Shown: piece after piece, positions 1-8,502 of the stretch
Position numbering within the stretch: position 1 is the stretch's first letter
How the letters are laid out: the number at the start of each line of letters is the position of its first letter
Origin: an uncultured Sulfitobacter sp.
GTDB lineage: Bacteria > Pseudomonadota > Alphaproteobacteria > Rhodobacterales > Rhodobacteraceae
Reading direction: 5' to 3'
Length of the DNA stretch: 64,000 nucleotides
Assembly (NCBI RefSeq): GCF_947497275.1
Contig: NZ_CANMFS010000005.1
Coordinates: 240,189 to 304,188, forward strand
Position numbers and translations under genes: made by a program
Notes under the pieces: model-generated
What the model was told of the DNA's origin: nothing
Databases searched by the model: none
What the model saw: the letters and a program-made list of their open reading frames with translations, nothing else

Positions 1-966
1 CATGGCCAGCGCCTTGAGTACATCCTGACCCGACCGGATACCGCTGTCGAGGTGGACCTCGATCTGGTCCCCGACCGCATCGAGGATCGCGGGTAGGATG
101 CGGATCGAGCTGAGCGCGCCGTCGAGCTGACGTCCGCCGTGATTGGACACGATGATCGCATCGGCACCGACTTTCAGCGCCATTCGGGCATCCTCGGCGT
201 CGAGAATGCCTTTGAGAATTACTTTTCCGCCCCACTGTTCCTTGATCTTGGCAATCTTGCCCCAGTCGAGCGTGGGGTCGAACTGTTCCGCGGTCCAGGC
301 GCTCAGATCGGACGCATCCGAGATATTGTCCACATGACCCACAATGTTGCCGAAACTGCGGTTCTTGGTTTGCAGCATCTCAAGCCCCCATCGCCATTTG
401 GTCGCGAGGTTCGCCATGGATTTCATGGTGAGCTTGGGCGGGGCGGACAGGCCGTTCTTGATATCCTTGTGGCGCTGGCCAATAATCTGCAGATCCAGCG
501 TGATCACCAGCGCCGAGCATTTCGCGGCGCGCGCCCGTTCAATCAGGCGCGAAACGTAGTCCTGATCGCGCATGGTATAGAGCTGGAACCAGAAGGGCTT
601 GTGCGTGGCACTCGCCACGTCCTCGATCGAGTTGATCGACATGGTCGACAGGGTGAACGGCACGCCGAACGCTTCCGCTGCCCGGGCCGCCTTGATCTCG
701 CCATCGGCGTGCTGCATCCCGGTCAGCCCGACAGGCGCGAGGGCTACGGGCATCGCCACGTCCTGTCCGATCATCTTCCCCTTGGTCGTGCGACCGGACA
801 TATCGACCGCCACCCGTTGGCGCAGGCGGATCTGGTCGAAATCCGTGGTGTTCTCGCGGAAGGTCTGCTCGGTCCAGCTGCCGCTTTCGGCGTAGTCATA
901 GAACATCTTCGGCACGCGGCGTGCGTGAATACGCTTGAGGTCGTCGATGTTGGTAATGACTGGCAT
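1..966 (-). CDS. lldD: FMN-dependent alpha-hydroxy-acid oxidase (L-lactate dehydrogenase type), 3' end cut by window edge
   Basis: Oxidises an L-2-hydroxy acid, most likely L-lactate to pyruvate, with FMN as cofactor; LldD-type enzymes pass electrons to the respiratory chain at the inner membrane. The 322 visible codons read as the (beta/alpha)8 barrel family: YYDYAESG-type N-terminus (here MFYDYAESGSWTE), the TLST motif near residue 100, and SNHGGRQLDG with the catalytic histidine at residue 276, followed by the DSGIRSG phosphate-binding loop near 307. The family is about 380 residues, so roughly 60 C-terminal residues lie outside the window. The ATG at 964-966 is preceded by a GAGAGGGAA ribosome site. 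It lies 126 bases downstream of trpA on the same strand. Substrate (lactate versus glycolate or mandelate) is not decided by sequence. Confidence 0.9.
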   Translation of the reverse strand, partial: MPVITNIDDLKRIHARRVPKMFYDYAESGSWTEQTFRENTTDFDQIRLRQRVAVDMSGRTTKGKMIGQDVAMPVALAPVGLTGMQHADGEIKAARAAEAFGVPFTLSTMSINSIEDVASATHKPFWFQLYTMRDQDYVSRLIERARAAKCSALVITLDLQIIGQRHKDIKNGLSAPPKLTMKSMANLATKWRWGLEMLQTKNRSFGNIVGHVDNISDASDLSAWTAEQFDPTLDWGKIAKIKEQWGGKVILKGILDAEDARMALKVGADAIIVSNHGGRQLDGALSSIRILPAILDAVGDQIEVHLDSGIRSGQDVLKALAM

Positions 967-1092
967 GGGCGGCGTTCCCTCTCGTTGGTCACTTTTGCTT
1001 ACCGATTGGAAGCATTCAGATCAACTGTCAAGGGAATCGCTATGGTGATGCAGGCGCCAACCTTCGCGCAGGCAGGTTCGGCTGATGAAGTG

Positions 1093-1884
1093 TCATGCCG
1101 CGTGCGCGCCATCGGCCAGCGTCTTGACGAAGGCCAAAACTTCTGCGGCACTCTTGCCTGCCGCGATCTGGCTGACAATGGCGGAGCCTACGACAACACC
1201 ATCCGCGACTTCGGCAATCGCGCGGGATTTCTGGGAGGTGTTCACACCGAAACCGACGATGACGGGCAGTCCGCTGGCCTTCTGGATGCGCACGACTTCG
1301 GGGGCCACGTCGCCTGCATCCGCTTCGGCAGAACCGGTGATGCCGGTGATCGAGACATAATAGATAAAGCCGGATGTGTTCTGCGCTACGCGGGGCAGGC
1401 GCTTGTCGTCGGTCGTCGGCGTGGCAAGTCGGATGAAATTCAGCCCGGCCGCCTGAGCGGGCAGGCACAGCTCAGCGTCTTCCTCGGGCGGCAGATCGAC
1501 GATGATCAGACCGTCGATGCCAGATTCTTTGGCCGCGACAAGGAAACGGTCGACGCCCATCGAATAGATAGGATTGTAGTACCCCATCAGCACGATCGGC
1601 GTGCTGTCGTCTTCCTCGCGAAATCGCCGCGCCATTTCGAGCGTCCGTTTCAGCGTCATGCCGGCATCCAGCGCGCGTTGACCCGCAAGCTGGATCGTCG
1701 GCCCGTCAGCCATCGGATCGGTAAAGGGCAGGCCCAGTTCGATAATGTCGACCCCGGCGGCGGGCAGGCCACGCACGATTTCGAAAGACCGTTCGAAATC
1801 CGGATCGCCTGCCATGACATAGGAAACGAAAGCTTTTTTGCCGTCGGCTTTCAGCCTGGCGAATGTGGCGTCGATGCGTGTCAT
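1093..1884 (-). CDS. trpA: Tryptophan synthase alpha chain
   Basis: Cleaves indole-3-glycerol phosphate to indole and glyceraldehyde-3-phosphate and channels indole to the TrpB subunit; cytoplasmic, last step of tryptophan synthesis. The 263-residue protein has the family length. The two catalytic acids fall at the same positions as in the enterobacterial enzyme: Glu49 (IIELGLPF) and Asp60 (DPMADGP). The C-terminal GFGVNTS and GVVVGSAIV segments form the phosphate site. I chose the internal ATG at 1884 rather than the in-frame ATG at 1923, because it has a GAGGA ribosome site and gives the usual MTRID-type N-terminus. trpB is not adjacent here. Confidence 0.96.
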   Translation of the reverse strand: MTRIDATFARLKADGKKAFVSYVMAGDPDFERSFEIVRGLPAAGVDIIELGLPFTDPMADGPTIQLAGQRALDAGMTLKRTLEMARRFREEDDSTPIVLMGYYNPIYSMGVDRFLVAAKESGIDGLIIVDLPPEEDAELCLPAQAAGLNFIRLATPTTDDKRLPRVAQNTSGFIYYVSITGITGSAEADAGDVAPEVVRIQKASGLPVIVGFGVNTSQKSRAIAEVADGVVVGSAIVSQIAAGKSAAEVLAFVKTLADGAHAA

Positions 1885-2042
1885 GTGGTCATCCTCGGTC
1901 CTGATACGGGTTTCTTGTCCCAAGCGGCGGATTAATGCAATGCGGAACTGGCAGCGCGCGGGGCGGGCATGTGGGACGCGACCGGTCCGAATTCGCCGGG
2001 CGCCCCCTTTTCAAACCACTCACGTCGCCCCATATCTCCTCC

Positions 2043-2240
2043 ATGAATTATATCCTCGCCATATTGCTCCCGCCCCTCTCAATCCTGCTGACCGGTCGTC
2101 CGATCCTCGGCATTGTCGTGTTTTTCATCTGGATCCCCGCCCTGCTTCTATCAGGCGGGCTTACGCATCCGATGTTCATCCTGCTCGCCTGGTTTTTGAT
2201 CTTCACCTCGCGTGAACGCGCGGCAGCGCGGACCGATTGA
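2043..2240 (+). CDS. Small two-helix membrane protein, Pmp3/YqaE-like
   Basis: A 65-residue protein that is almost entirely hydrophobic up to residue 55. Its start, MNYILAILLPPLSILLTGRP, resembles the first helix and PP turn of the Pmp3/YqaE proteolipid family. A second helix (FIWIPALLLSGG) and a third hydrophobic stretch (FILLAWFLIF) follow, and a basic tail (SRERAAAR) ends it. Pmp3-type proteins influence membrane potential and salt tolerance in yeast and plants; bacterial roles are poorly known. The assignment is by motif only and the second half is not a good Pmp3 match. It sits 75 bases before ychF and may share its transcript. Confidence 0.6.
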   Translation: MNYILAILLPPLSILLTGRPILGIVVFFIWIPALLLSGGLTHPMFILLAWFLIFTSRERAAARTD

Positions 2241-2315
2241 CATTTCGCCTGGCGACCGCTTGCGCGGAGGGCGCTGACGGCCTAGGACAGCGCAAACGCA
2301 CAGAAGGACGCTGTC

Positions 2316-3413
2316 ATGGGTTTCAAAATGGGTATCGTGGGTCTGCCGAACGTCGGCAAATCGACCCTTTTCAATGCGCTCACACGCACGGCTGCGGCGC
2401 AGGCGGCGAATTTCCCGTTTTGCACAATCGAGCCGAATGTGGGCGAGGTTGCCGTACCCGATGCGCGGCTCGACACGTTAGCAGCCATCGCCAAATCCAA
2501 AAGCGTCATTCCGACCCGCATGACCTTTGTCGACATCGCGGGCCTCGTGAAAGGTGCGTCCAAGGGTGAGGGTCTGGGCAACCAGTTTCTTGCCAACATC
2601 CGCGAAGTGGACGCCATCGCGCATGTCCTGCGCTGTTTCGAGGACGGCGATGTTACCCATGTAGAGGGTCGTGTGGACCCGGTGGCCGATGCAGAGACGA
2701 TCGACACCGAATTGATGCTCGCGGACATCGAGAGCATCGAGAAGCGGCTTCAGAACATCGTGCGCCGTGTCAGGGGCGGCGACAAGGAGGCGGTCCAGCA
2801 AGAGCGCCTGATGCGGCTCGCGCTCGACGCGCTCGAAGCGGGCAAACCGGCCCGCGTGGTCGAGGTCGACGCGGACGACGCAAAGGCATGGCGGATGCTG
2901 CAACTGCTGACCACCAAACCGGTTCTTTATGTCTGCAACGTCGGTGAAAGCGATGCGGCCGAAGGCAACGCATTTTCCGCGAAAGTGGCTGACATGGCGG
3001 CGGCGCAGGGCAACGCACACGTCATCATCTCCGCCCAGATCGAAGAAGAGATCAGCCAGCTCGATCCTGAAGAGGCCGAGATGTTTCTGACCGAGATGGG
3101 GCTTGACGAGGCCGGTCTCGACCGGCTGATCCGTGCGGGATACGAGCTTTTGCATCTCGAGACGTATTTCACCGTTGGCCCCAAGGAAGCCCGTGCCTGG
3201 ACCATCAAATCAGGCACTTCGGCGCCCAAGGCCGCCGGCGTGATCCATGGTGATTTCGAAAAAGGGTTCATTCGTGCAGAGACCATTGCATACGACGAGT
3301 TCGTGGCGCTTGGCGGGGAGGGACCGGCCAAAGAGGCAGGCAAGATGCGCGCCGAGGGCAAAGGGTACACGGTGAAGGACGGGGACGTACTTCATTTCCT
3401 TTTCAACACCTGA
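2316..3413 (+). CDS. ychF: Redox-regulated ATPase / GTPase YchF (Obg family)
   Basis: A ribosome-associated P-loop NTPase of the OBG superfamily that prefers ATP and is linked to stress and translation control. The 365 residues carry the Walker [10 protein letters not shown] at 9-17, a switch region with [20 protein letters not shown] near 67-86, and the coiled-coil insertion around 130-170. The C-terminal TGS domain ends in [12 protein letters not shown]. Length and order match the family exactly. The ATG at 2316 follows an AGAAGGACG ribosome site. It is transcribed from the strand opposite trpA. A perfect palindrome lies 18 bases after its stop. Confidence 0.96.
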   Translation: MGFKMGIVGLPNVGKSTLFNALTRTAAAQAANFPFCTIEPNVGEVAVPDARLDTLAAIAKSKSVIPTRMTFVDIAGLVKGASKGEGLGNQFLANIREVDAIAHVLRCFEDGDVTHVEGRVDPVADAETIDTELMLADIESIEKRLQNIVRRVRGGDKEAVQQERLMRLALDALEAGKPARVVEVDADDAKAWRMLQLLTTKPVLYVCNVGESDAAEGNAFSAKVADMAAAQGNAHVIISAQIEEEISQLDPEEAEMFLTEMGLDEAGLDRLIRAGYELLHLETYFTVGPKEARAWTIKSGTSAPKAAGVIHGDFEKGFIRAETIAYDEFVALGGEGPAKEAGKMRAEGKGYTVKDGDVLHFLFNT

Positions 3414-3431
3414 TCGAGCCACACCACCGTG

Positions 3432-3453
3432 CGCTGTGCCGCGCGGCACAGCG
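3432..3453. repeat. Perfect 22-bp palindrome after ychF
   Basis: The sequence is its own reverse complement over 22 bases, centred between 3442 and 3443 (GCTGTGCCGC joined to GCGGCACAGC, plus one flanking C/G pair). As RNA it would be a very strong stem, but no U-run follows, so it is not a classical intrinsic terminator. It sits 18 bases after the ychF stop, at the join with the prophage remnant. Confidence 0.7.
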
Positions 3454-3455
3454 GC

Positions 3456-3503
3456 CGTCAGGGGTACACTGATTTTCGATCAGAAGGCGCTGCCCCCCTG
3501 ACG
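3456..3503. repeat. Nested inverted repeats beside the palindrome
   Basis: Outer arms CGTCAGGGG (3456-3464) and CCCCTGACG (3495-3503) are perfect complements. Inside them CTGAT (3469-3473) and ATCAG (3479-3483) form a second small stem with a five-base loop. The structure starts three bases after the 22-bp palindrome. It could be a transcription end for ychF or a trace of the prophage junction; no U-tract follows. Confidence 0.5.
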
Positions 3504-3632
3504 AGACCCCGGTTCGAACGGGCACTGCCGAATGCGTTTTCTCGCATGATATTTCCCCAACGGTTGCTTTTCGTGTCATTGTATTTCGCGCATGATCGGC
3601 AGGCGCACCCAACACGCATCCGTCCGCCAAGC

Positions 3633-4097
3633 CGGCCCCGAAGCCGGGGCAACATCGGGGATACTGCCGGGTTGCCGTCCAAGGCGACCTTGACCGAGAA
3701 CCGCGAAGCCATGCGCCTGCGCACCGGCACCGATGGCAAAACGATCATCGACGCCCCGCCGCGCTACCTGCTGGTGCCCGCCGATCTGGAAACCGAAGCC
3801 GAGGAAATGCTTGCCGCGATCCAGCCCGGCAGCACTGCCGACGTGAACCCCTTTGCGGGCAAGTTGGAACTGCTGGTGGAACCGCGCTTACCGTCGGGCA
3901 CTTGGTATCTCTTCGCTGACCCGGCACGTCTGGCCTGTCTTCGCTAAGCTTACATGAGCGGGGCCGAGGGTGTCCAAGTCCAGCGCCGCGAAAGCTGGGA
4001 TACGCTGGGACTGTCCTTCCTGGACTTCCTCGACTTTAGCGCGGGCTGGCTCGACTCGCGTGGCGCTCAACGTGTGGCGACTTCCGAGTATATTTGA
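3633..4097 (+). pseudogene. Prophage major capsid protein, C-terminal remnant with a nonsense codon
   Basis: From about residue AGLPSKATLTENREAMRLRTG onward the frame reads as the C-terminal third of the protease-fused, Mu-type phage major head protein. Visible landmarks are RTGTDGKTIIDAPPRYLLVP, TADVNPFAGKLELLVEPRL, GTWYLFADPARL and, after the break, AYMSGAEGVQVQRRESWD and DFSAGWLDSRGAQR. One in-frame TAA at 3945-3947 stands where the family has a tyrosine codon (LEYAYLSGAEG context). The N-terminal protease and scaffold part is missing, so the gene is truncated as well as interrupted. Identification is from memory of the family, without a search. Confidence 0.75.
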
Positions 4098-4102
4098 CGC
4101 TT

Positions 4103-4309
4103 GATCAGCCCACGCAACCCCGTGACGCGCTTTTGAAGGCGCGGGCGGTTGGCATGCGACGCTTGCGAGACCTGAACGGCGAAGAAGTCGAATACAAGTC
4201 CGACGCCTAAAGGTCCGCCGCTCTGGCGTCTTTGGAGCGGCATACTGCCGAGCTGGCAGCGCGTCGCACGTCAACAACCCTAAACTTCCGTACCTCGAAA
4301 GGACTCTAA
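4103..4309 (+). pseudogene. Phage gpW-like head-tail joining protein, frameshifted remnant
   Basis: Two overlapping frames together give the small phage head-tail joiner: DALLKARAVGMRRLRD and NGEEVEYKSDA in the first (stop at 4208-4210), then AALASLERHTAELAARR and TLNFRTSKGL in the second (stop at 4307-4309). The order matches the usual gpW-like protein: an N-terminal helix, a short beta hairpin, the E(V)xYKSD step, an ALxxLE helix and a TSKG end. A shift between 4205 and 4217 breaks it, and no proper start codon is left. It lies between the capsid and DUF2190 remnants, as in complete prophages of this type. Confidence 0.65.
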
Positions 4310-4310
4310 T

Positions 4311-4639
4311 ATGCGCAACTTCGTGCAACCAGGTGACAACCTGACCGTCACCGCCGAGGCTGCCGCCAACGCTGGCGACGGTGTGAGGCTCGGCGACATC
4401 TTCGGTATCGCGTCCGGTGACGCGGCCATTGGCGATCCCTTGTGATTGTCACGACCGGCTTTTTCGACATGCCCAAAGTCTCGCCCGATGACTTGGCCGT
4501 AGGCGACGCAATCGATTGGAAGGCTGCCGACTCTGCTGTCATCAGCACGGCCAGCGCCAACCCCAAGATCGGCGTGGTCGTCTCGGCAGTGGGCAACCCG
4601 TACAAGTCCGTCCGCGTCCGCCTTAACGGCACGTTTTGA
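4311..4639 (+). pseudogene. Phage DUF2190-type capsid-associated protein, split by one frameshift
   Basis: The first frame starts at an ATG with an AAAGGA ribosome site and reads MRNFVQPGDNLTVTAEAA, then VRLGDIFGIASGDAAIGDP, before a TGA at 4443-4445. The second frame continues from 4442 as VIVTTGFFDMPKVSPDDLAVGDAIDWK and ends SVRVRLNGTF. This is the full plan of the DUF2190 phage protein of about 108 residues: NFVQPGD start, GxIFGVAxGDAAIG middle, GVFDLPK and RVRLNGTF end. A single small indel near 4440 would restore it. It starts two bases after the gpW-like remnant stop. Confidence 0.75.
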
Positions 4640-4757
4640 ACCTTGAGGCCGGATGAATGGGATCACCCGGCCACGCAAGCGCGGGGGCTGACCACCTCGT
4701 GTAATTTAGTGCCGCGCGGCATCTCTCCACGCAATGCGCCTGTCACGGTAAAAACTA

Positions 4758-4937
4758 ATGGAGACACTCGAACGCCTTAAAGCTGCGCGTGAAAAGGTTG
4801 CGCACATGATGTATGATAATCCGGTCTATGTGCCGATCTTTCAGCGCATAGACGCAGACATTGCCGAGTTGGAAGCCATCGCCGCCAACGATGTGGTGGC
4901 CCGAGCACGGGCCATCATTCAAAGCGCAAAACGCTGA
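4758..4937 (+). CDS. Intact 59-residue hypothetical protein next to the dead integrase
   Basis: Starts with ATG and encodes a mostly helical, charged protein: METLERLKAAREKVAHMM, a central NPVYVPIFQRIDADIAELE segment, and a VVARARAIIQSAKR tail. Small proteins with a YxPIFxRI pattern commonly accompany tyrosine integrases in Rhodobacterales islands; no function is known to me. Its last 19 bases overlap the end of the integrase gene, which runs the other way. Unlike its neighbours it carries no stop or shift. No strong ribosome site is visible, so expression is uncertain. Confidence 0.5.
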   Translation: METLERLKAAREKVAHMMYDNPVYVPIFQRIDADIAELEAIAANDVVARARAIIQSAKR

Positions 4938-5772
4938 AGCAACTTCTGTACATTGGCGAGGGAACCCCCGTCGCCATACCGCTCTCGGCCAAGGGCGTGC
5001 CTAACAGGTCACGCCTAATCCGTTCATCAATTCCGCTGCCAACATCCGGTCTTCAAAGCTATGCCTCAAACCGTAAAGAGAGTGTTCTGGCGTCTCCAAA
5101 AGCCCATTTGCCCCGAGATACTTATTCACCGTACCCGAGAGGGTGGCGGAGCTGTTGAGGTATTGGGGGAAGCCGTCGGGATTTTGTACCACTGCTTTCA
5201 GGCTCACTCCGGTAAAAGGGATGACTCGCCGGGCGTTTTGGCTCTCTATTTGCCGACCAACCGGCTCGATCGAGATATCCGGTACGGCGGCCCGAAGCCG
5301 TATCTGGTCGCGTGTGAGGGCAGCCAGCTCGCTTGGCCCCGCTCCGGTGTTGACCATCGTCAACACGACACTGGGAGCCTCATTGTTGAGCCCATCCAGC
5401 GCACCAGCAGCCAAGAGTAAGCGCCGCAGCTTCGCGCAAGCCGGGCTCGCCGTCTTTACCAACTACGGCTTCCATGCGTTCCACGAAATCCATGCGGGGC
5501 AGCTCGGCCACGCGCTCTACGGGCAGATAACGGAATCCGCGCACAGCGGCTAGATTCTTGGCGGCTTCAAATCTCTTTTCGGCGTCGCTGGTGTCTCCGG
5601 CAAGCCGGGCTTCCCAGCCTTCGAGAATGTGCTGCCAAGCTGCGTGTGCCTTCTCTTTGGCGACGCTAAAGGAATCAGCATGCAGGCTGACCCATACGCT
5701 CCTGCGCTCTTCCACGTTCTGATACCGACGCGGCACGCGCTTTTTCAAATAATAGTTATTGCCGCGCTTCAT
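4919..5772 (-). pseudogene. Prophage tyrosine recombinase (integrase), multiply disrupted
   Basis: The N-terminus MKRGNNYYLKKRVPRRYQ starts at 5772 (an in-frame ATG at 5847 is also possible) and reads to RMDFVERMEAVVGKDGEP. Near 5420 the frame changes to LLAAGALDGLN, and the whole core-binding domain expected between them is missing. The catalytic part has three faults. The box I arginine is Gly (NTGAGPSELAAL). Box II HSLYGLRHSFEDRMLAA is followed by a frameshift near 5030 into GIDERIRRDLLG, where the usual His after LLG reads Thr. A further shift restores ERYGDGGSLANVQKLLQRFAL with the nucleophile tyrosine, ending at 4919. The family is about 400 residues. It cannot be active. Confidence 0.85.
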
Positions 5773-5927
5773 TATGGTCGCGGTCGATCGGCGGAAAAGA
5801 GCTTGTGCGGCAGAATTTGCGGCGAAATGTGTTGCAAAACGGGGCAAATTAGCGGAGCGGAGATGAGTCGTGGATTATTAACTGATCGTTTTCATTTGAT
5901 AAAACTCCAAACCGTAGTCGGTTTTGG

Positions 5928-6015
5928 TGGCGGAGACGAAGGGATTCGAACCCTCGAACGCTTGCACGTTACTCCCTTAGCAGGGGAGCGCCTTCGACCA
6001 CTCGGCCACGTCTCC
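5928..6015 (-). tRNA. tRNA-Ser (anticodon GCU)
   Basis: On the minus strand the gene begins GGAGACGTGGCCGAGTGG and ends GTCTCCGCCA, with a seven-pair acceptor stem (GGAGACG / CGTCTCC), discriminator G and an encoded CCA. The anticodon arm is CTCCC-CTGCTAA-GGGAG, giving anticodon GCU for AGC/AGU serine codons. A long variable arm and a GGTTCGAATCC T-arm fit a class II serine tRNA. Its 3' end faces the broken integrase 156 bases away, the usual place for integration of an island or prophage. Confidence 0.95.
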
Positions 6016-6627
6016 ACCGACGCGTATAGCCGCGCAAATACCTATATTACAAGGCGGTTTTTCAGCTTTTTTCAACTTCGTCGGTGTGGCCAACGTAGGC
6101 AGGAGACGGCAGGAAACAAGAGTTTTCGACACCGGGTTTGGGTAAGATCTGGTCAATTTGAACAGCGTTTTTCCATGAGAATAAGGGCCATGGTGCGAGA
6201 TTCCGGATCGATAGTGTCGCGGATCAGAGTTACCCTTCTCGAAGTCTTCGCATCACCGATCCAATACAAGTGTTGCGAAGTTTAGATCAGTCAAACTATC
6301 AACAGTGTCACAGCAGTTCGAACCGGTGGTGCATTATAAGGGAGCGAAGCCAGGCGATAGAATCGGAGATACCCGGCGTGCGCTCTGCAGTCGCCGGTAA
6401 TGAGTTGGGTTATCAAAGCCCCGTTGCAGCATGGGTTCAGCGAACCGCTCCAACCACTCAGAGAGCAGCTGCGAACAGACCCGCAGACGGTTTGAACTGG
6501 GCCGGATCTGAAGGTACCGCGTACGGTGCGCTTGCCTGAACCAAAGAGAAGCGCTGGGAAGCTCGGACCCGCAAACCATCCCCGAGAATGCAGGAGCATT
6601 AACTGACCGCTCACCGCGCATCGCCGC
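6016..6627. other. Gene-poor spacer between tRNA-Ser and the arsenic operon
   Basis: About 610 bases without a convincing gene. Open frames of up to 130 codons exist on the minus strand (6291-6683), but their translations (rich in Ser, Arg, Gly and Cys) have no recognisable motif and no ribosome site. The stretch is AT-richer near 6040-6080 (runs of T after the tRNA). It may hold remnants of an island junction. Confidence 0.4.
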
Positions 6628-6655
6628 TTGCGCAGACCGGTAATTCGATTATTCT
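6628..6655 (+). promoter_or_regulatory. Possible promoter of the arsenic operon
   Basis: TTGCGC (6628-6633) and TATTCT (6650-6655) are separated by 16 bases and lie directly before the ATG at 6662. If used, transcription would begin at or next to the start codon, giving a near-leaderless message. The AATTCGATTATTCTGGAA stretch over the -10 box is a loose dyad of the kind ArsR repressors bind. Confidence 0.35.
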
Positions 6656-6661
6656 GGAAGT

Positions 6662-7507
6662 ATGGAAAAACAGATTCCCTCACGCCTTTCTACCTTGGGA
6701 CATCCGCAACGGCTGGCCATCTTCCGGCTTTTGATGCGGCGTTATCCCGAAAAGGTTGCGGCAGGGGAGATGATCGCCGCTCTTGCAATTAAGCCATCCA
6801 CACTATCAGCCTATCTCGCGGCGTTGATGCGTTCGGGGCTGGTGACGCAAGAGCGCACGGGTACGTCCTTGCGTTACTGTATTGCGATGGCGGAGGTTCG
6901 GCGCACCTTCGATTACCTGTTCCTCGATTGCTGCCGAGGGCGGGCGGATCTGTGCTCGCCGGGCTATCCGCTGACAGCCCCGGGGGTCGGCCCCATGCCC
7001 GAGCGCAAACGCAACGTCCTTTTCATCTGCACCGGCAACTCCGCGCGCTCGATCTTTGCGGAAGCGATCCTGCGGCAGGAGGCTGGCGATCGGTTCGAGG
7101 TGTTCTCGGCCGGCAGCGACCCTCGACGGGGTGTGAACCCGTTCGCGCGCGAGGTGCTTGAGCGCAAGGGCCATGACGTTACGGCGCTTCGGCCCAAAAG
7201 TGTGACCGAGATGCAGGGACCGGACGCGCCAAGGTTTGATTTCGTATTCACTGTTTGCAGTAAGGCGGCCAACCAAGAATGCCCGGCGTGGATCGGTCAA
7301 CCCGTGAGCGCGCATTGGGGCATTCCCGATCCCGCAGCCGCACAGGGGACACGGACCGACAAGAGCCGCGCGTTCGAAGCTGCTTATGACGCGGTCGCCG
7401 ACCGTGTGCTGGCGTTTGCCATCTTACCTTTCCCCGCGCTCGACCGGGTTTCGCTGCAAGATGCAGTGGATGCGATCGGGCGCTTGAACTCTGGAGATTT
7501 CGTATGA
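6662..7507 (+). CDS. arsR-arsC: ArsR-type repressor fused to low-molecular-weight-phosphatase arsenate reductase
   Basis: Two domains in 281 residues. Residues 1-100 are a winged helix-turn-helix of the ArsR family ([13 protein letters not shown], then [30 protein letters not shown]). Cys90, Cys91 and Cys98 ([10 protein letters not shown]) lie just after the wing, a plausible arsenite sensor site like the C-terminal cysteine trio of the Acidithiobacillus-type ArsR. Residues 116-265 are an LMW-PTP arsenate reductase with the P-loop CTGNSARS (nucleophile Cys123) and a catalytic-Asp segment [11 protein letters not shown]. The fused domains put the sensor and the enzyme making its ligand in one chain. 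It overlaps the following GAPDH gene by four bases (ATGA), so all three genes form one operon that probably represses itself. Confidence 0.9.
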   Translation: MEKQIPSRLSTLGHPQRLAIFRLLMRRYPEKVAAGEMIAALAIKPSTLSAYLAALMRSGLVTQERTGTSLRYCIAMAEVRRTFDYLFLDCCRGRADLCSPGYPLTAPGVGPMPERKRNVLFICTGNSARSIFAEAILRQEAGDRFEVFSAGSDPRRGVNPFAREVLERKGHDVTALRPKSVTEMQGPDAPRFDFVFTVCSKAANQECPAWIGQPVSAHWGIPDPAAAQGTRTDKSRAFEAAYDAVADRVLAFAILPFPALDRVSLQDAVDAIGRLNSGDFV

Positions 7508-8502
7508 CCGTCTATGCGTTGAATGGCCTCGGCCGCATCGGAAAACTGGCGCTCAGGCAGTTGCTGGAGCGGGGCGCACAGATCGCCTGGATCAATGATA
7601 CGGTCGGTGATCCCGAAATGCACGCTCATCTGCTGGAATTCGATACCGTGCACGGCCGTTGGGACACCACATTCGCCCATGACGGGCAAAGTGTGACTGT
7701 CGGCGGGACCCGGTTACCCTTCACCGGCACGCGGGATCTCGCGGCGCTGCCGCTGAATGGTGTCGACGTGGTGATTGACTGCACCGGTGCCTTCAAGACC
7801 GAGGCCAAGCTTGCGCCCTATTTCGACGCAGGTGTGAAAAAGGTTGTCGCCTCCGCCCCGGTCAAGGACGGGAATGCCGCAAACATCGTCTATGGCGTGA
7901 ACGATGACATTTACGACCCGGCACGGCACCGGATCGTCACGGCGGCGTCCTGCACGACGAACTGTCTCGCGCCGGTGGTCAAGGTGATCCATGAGGCCAT
8001 GGGCATCCGGCACGGCTCAATCACGACGATCCATGATGTGACGAACACTCAGACGATTGTGGACAGGCCCGCCAAGGACTTGCGGCGGGCCCGGTCTGCG
8101 CTCAATTCGCTGATCCCGACTACGACGGGCAGCGCCACGGCGATCACCCTGATCTATCCCGAACTCAAGGGCAGGTTGAACGGCCATGCCGTGCGCGTTC
8201 CGTTGTTGAATGCGTCGCTTACCGATTGTGTGTTTGAGGTCGAACGGGAAACAACGGCGGAAGAGGTGAATGCGCTGTTCAAGGCGGCGGCGGATGGGCC
8301 GTTGAAGGGGATCCTCGGCTACGAGGAGCGCCCGCTCGTTTCTGCCGATTATACCAACGACACCCGGTCGAGCATTGTCGACGCCCCCTGCACCATGGTG
8401 GTGAACGACACCCAGGTGAAAATCTATGCTTGGTACGACAATGAGATGGGCTATGCGCATCGTCTCGTGGATGTGGCATTGATGGTGGGAGAGGCACTTT
8501 GA
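7504..8502 (+). CDS. Arsenic-resistance glyceraldehyde-3-phosphate dehydrogenase
   Basis: Uses glyceraldehyde-3-phosphate, NAD and arsenate to form 1-arseno-3-phosphoglycerate, the substrate of ArsJ. The 332 residues show the NAD-binding [14 protein letters not shown] at 7-20, the active-site [13 protein letters not shown] with Cys150, and the C-terminal [15 protein letters not shown]. The [13 protein letters not shown] segment, where ordinary glycolytic enzymes usually have THAYTxDQ, is typical of the ars-operon branch. It overlaps the fusion gene upstream (ATGA) and arsJ downstream (TTGA), giving tight translational coupling. Its place in the operon, rather than the fold, sets the role. Confidence 0.9.
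   Translation: MTVYALNGLGRIGKLALRQLLERGAQIAWINDTVGDPEMHAHLLEFDTVHGRWDTTFAHDGQSVTVGGTRLPFTGTRDLAALPLNGVDVVIDCTGAFKTEAKLAPYFDAGVKKVVASAPVKDGNAANIVYGVNDDIYDPARHRIVTAASCTTNCLAPVVKVIHEAMGIRHGSITTIHDVTNTQTIVDRPAKDLRRARSALNSLIPTTTGSATAITLIYPELKGRLNGHAVRVPLLNASLTDCVFEVERETTAEEVNALFKAAADGPLKGILGYEERPLVSADYTNDTRSSIVDAPCTMVVNDTQVKIYAWYDNEMGYAHRLVDVALMVGEAL

Noticed and set aside
139..1935. A 598-codon open frame on the plus strand opposite lldD and trpA
   Set aside because: Its translation has no motif and lies fully opposite two well-recognised genes; long antisense frames are common in GC-rich DNA.
3500..3521. GACGAG...GGTTCGAAC as a decayed copy of the tRNA-Ser 3' end (attachment site)
   Set aside because: Only the TTCGAA core and GACGA match, with different spacing; too short to call a direct repeat.
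6291..6683. A 130-codon frame before the arsenic operon
   Set aside because: No recognisable motif, no ribosome site, unusual composition, and it overlaps the likely ars promoter on the other strand.
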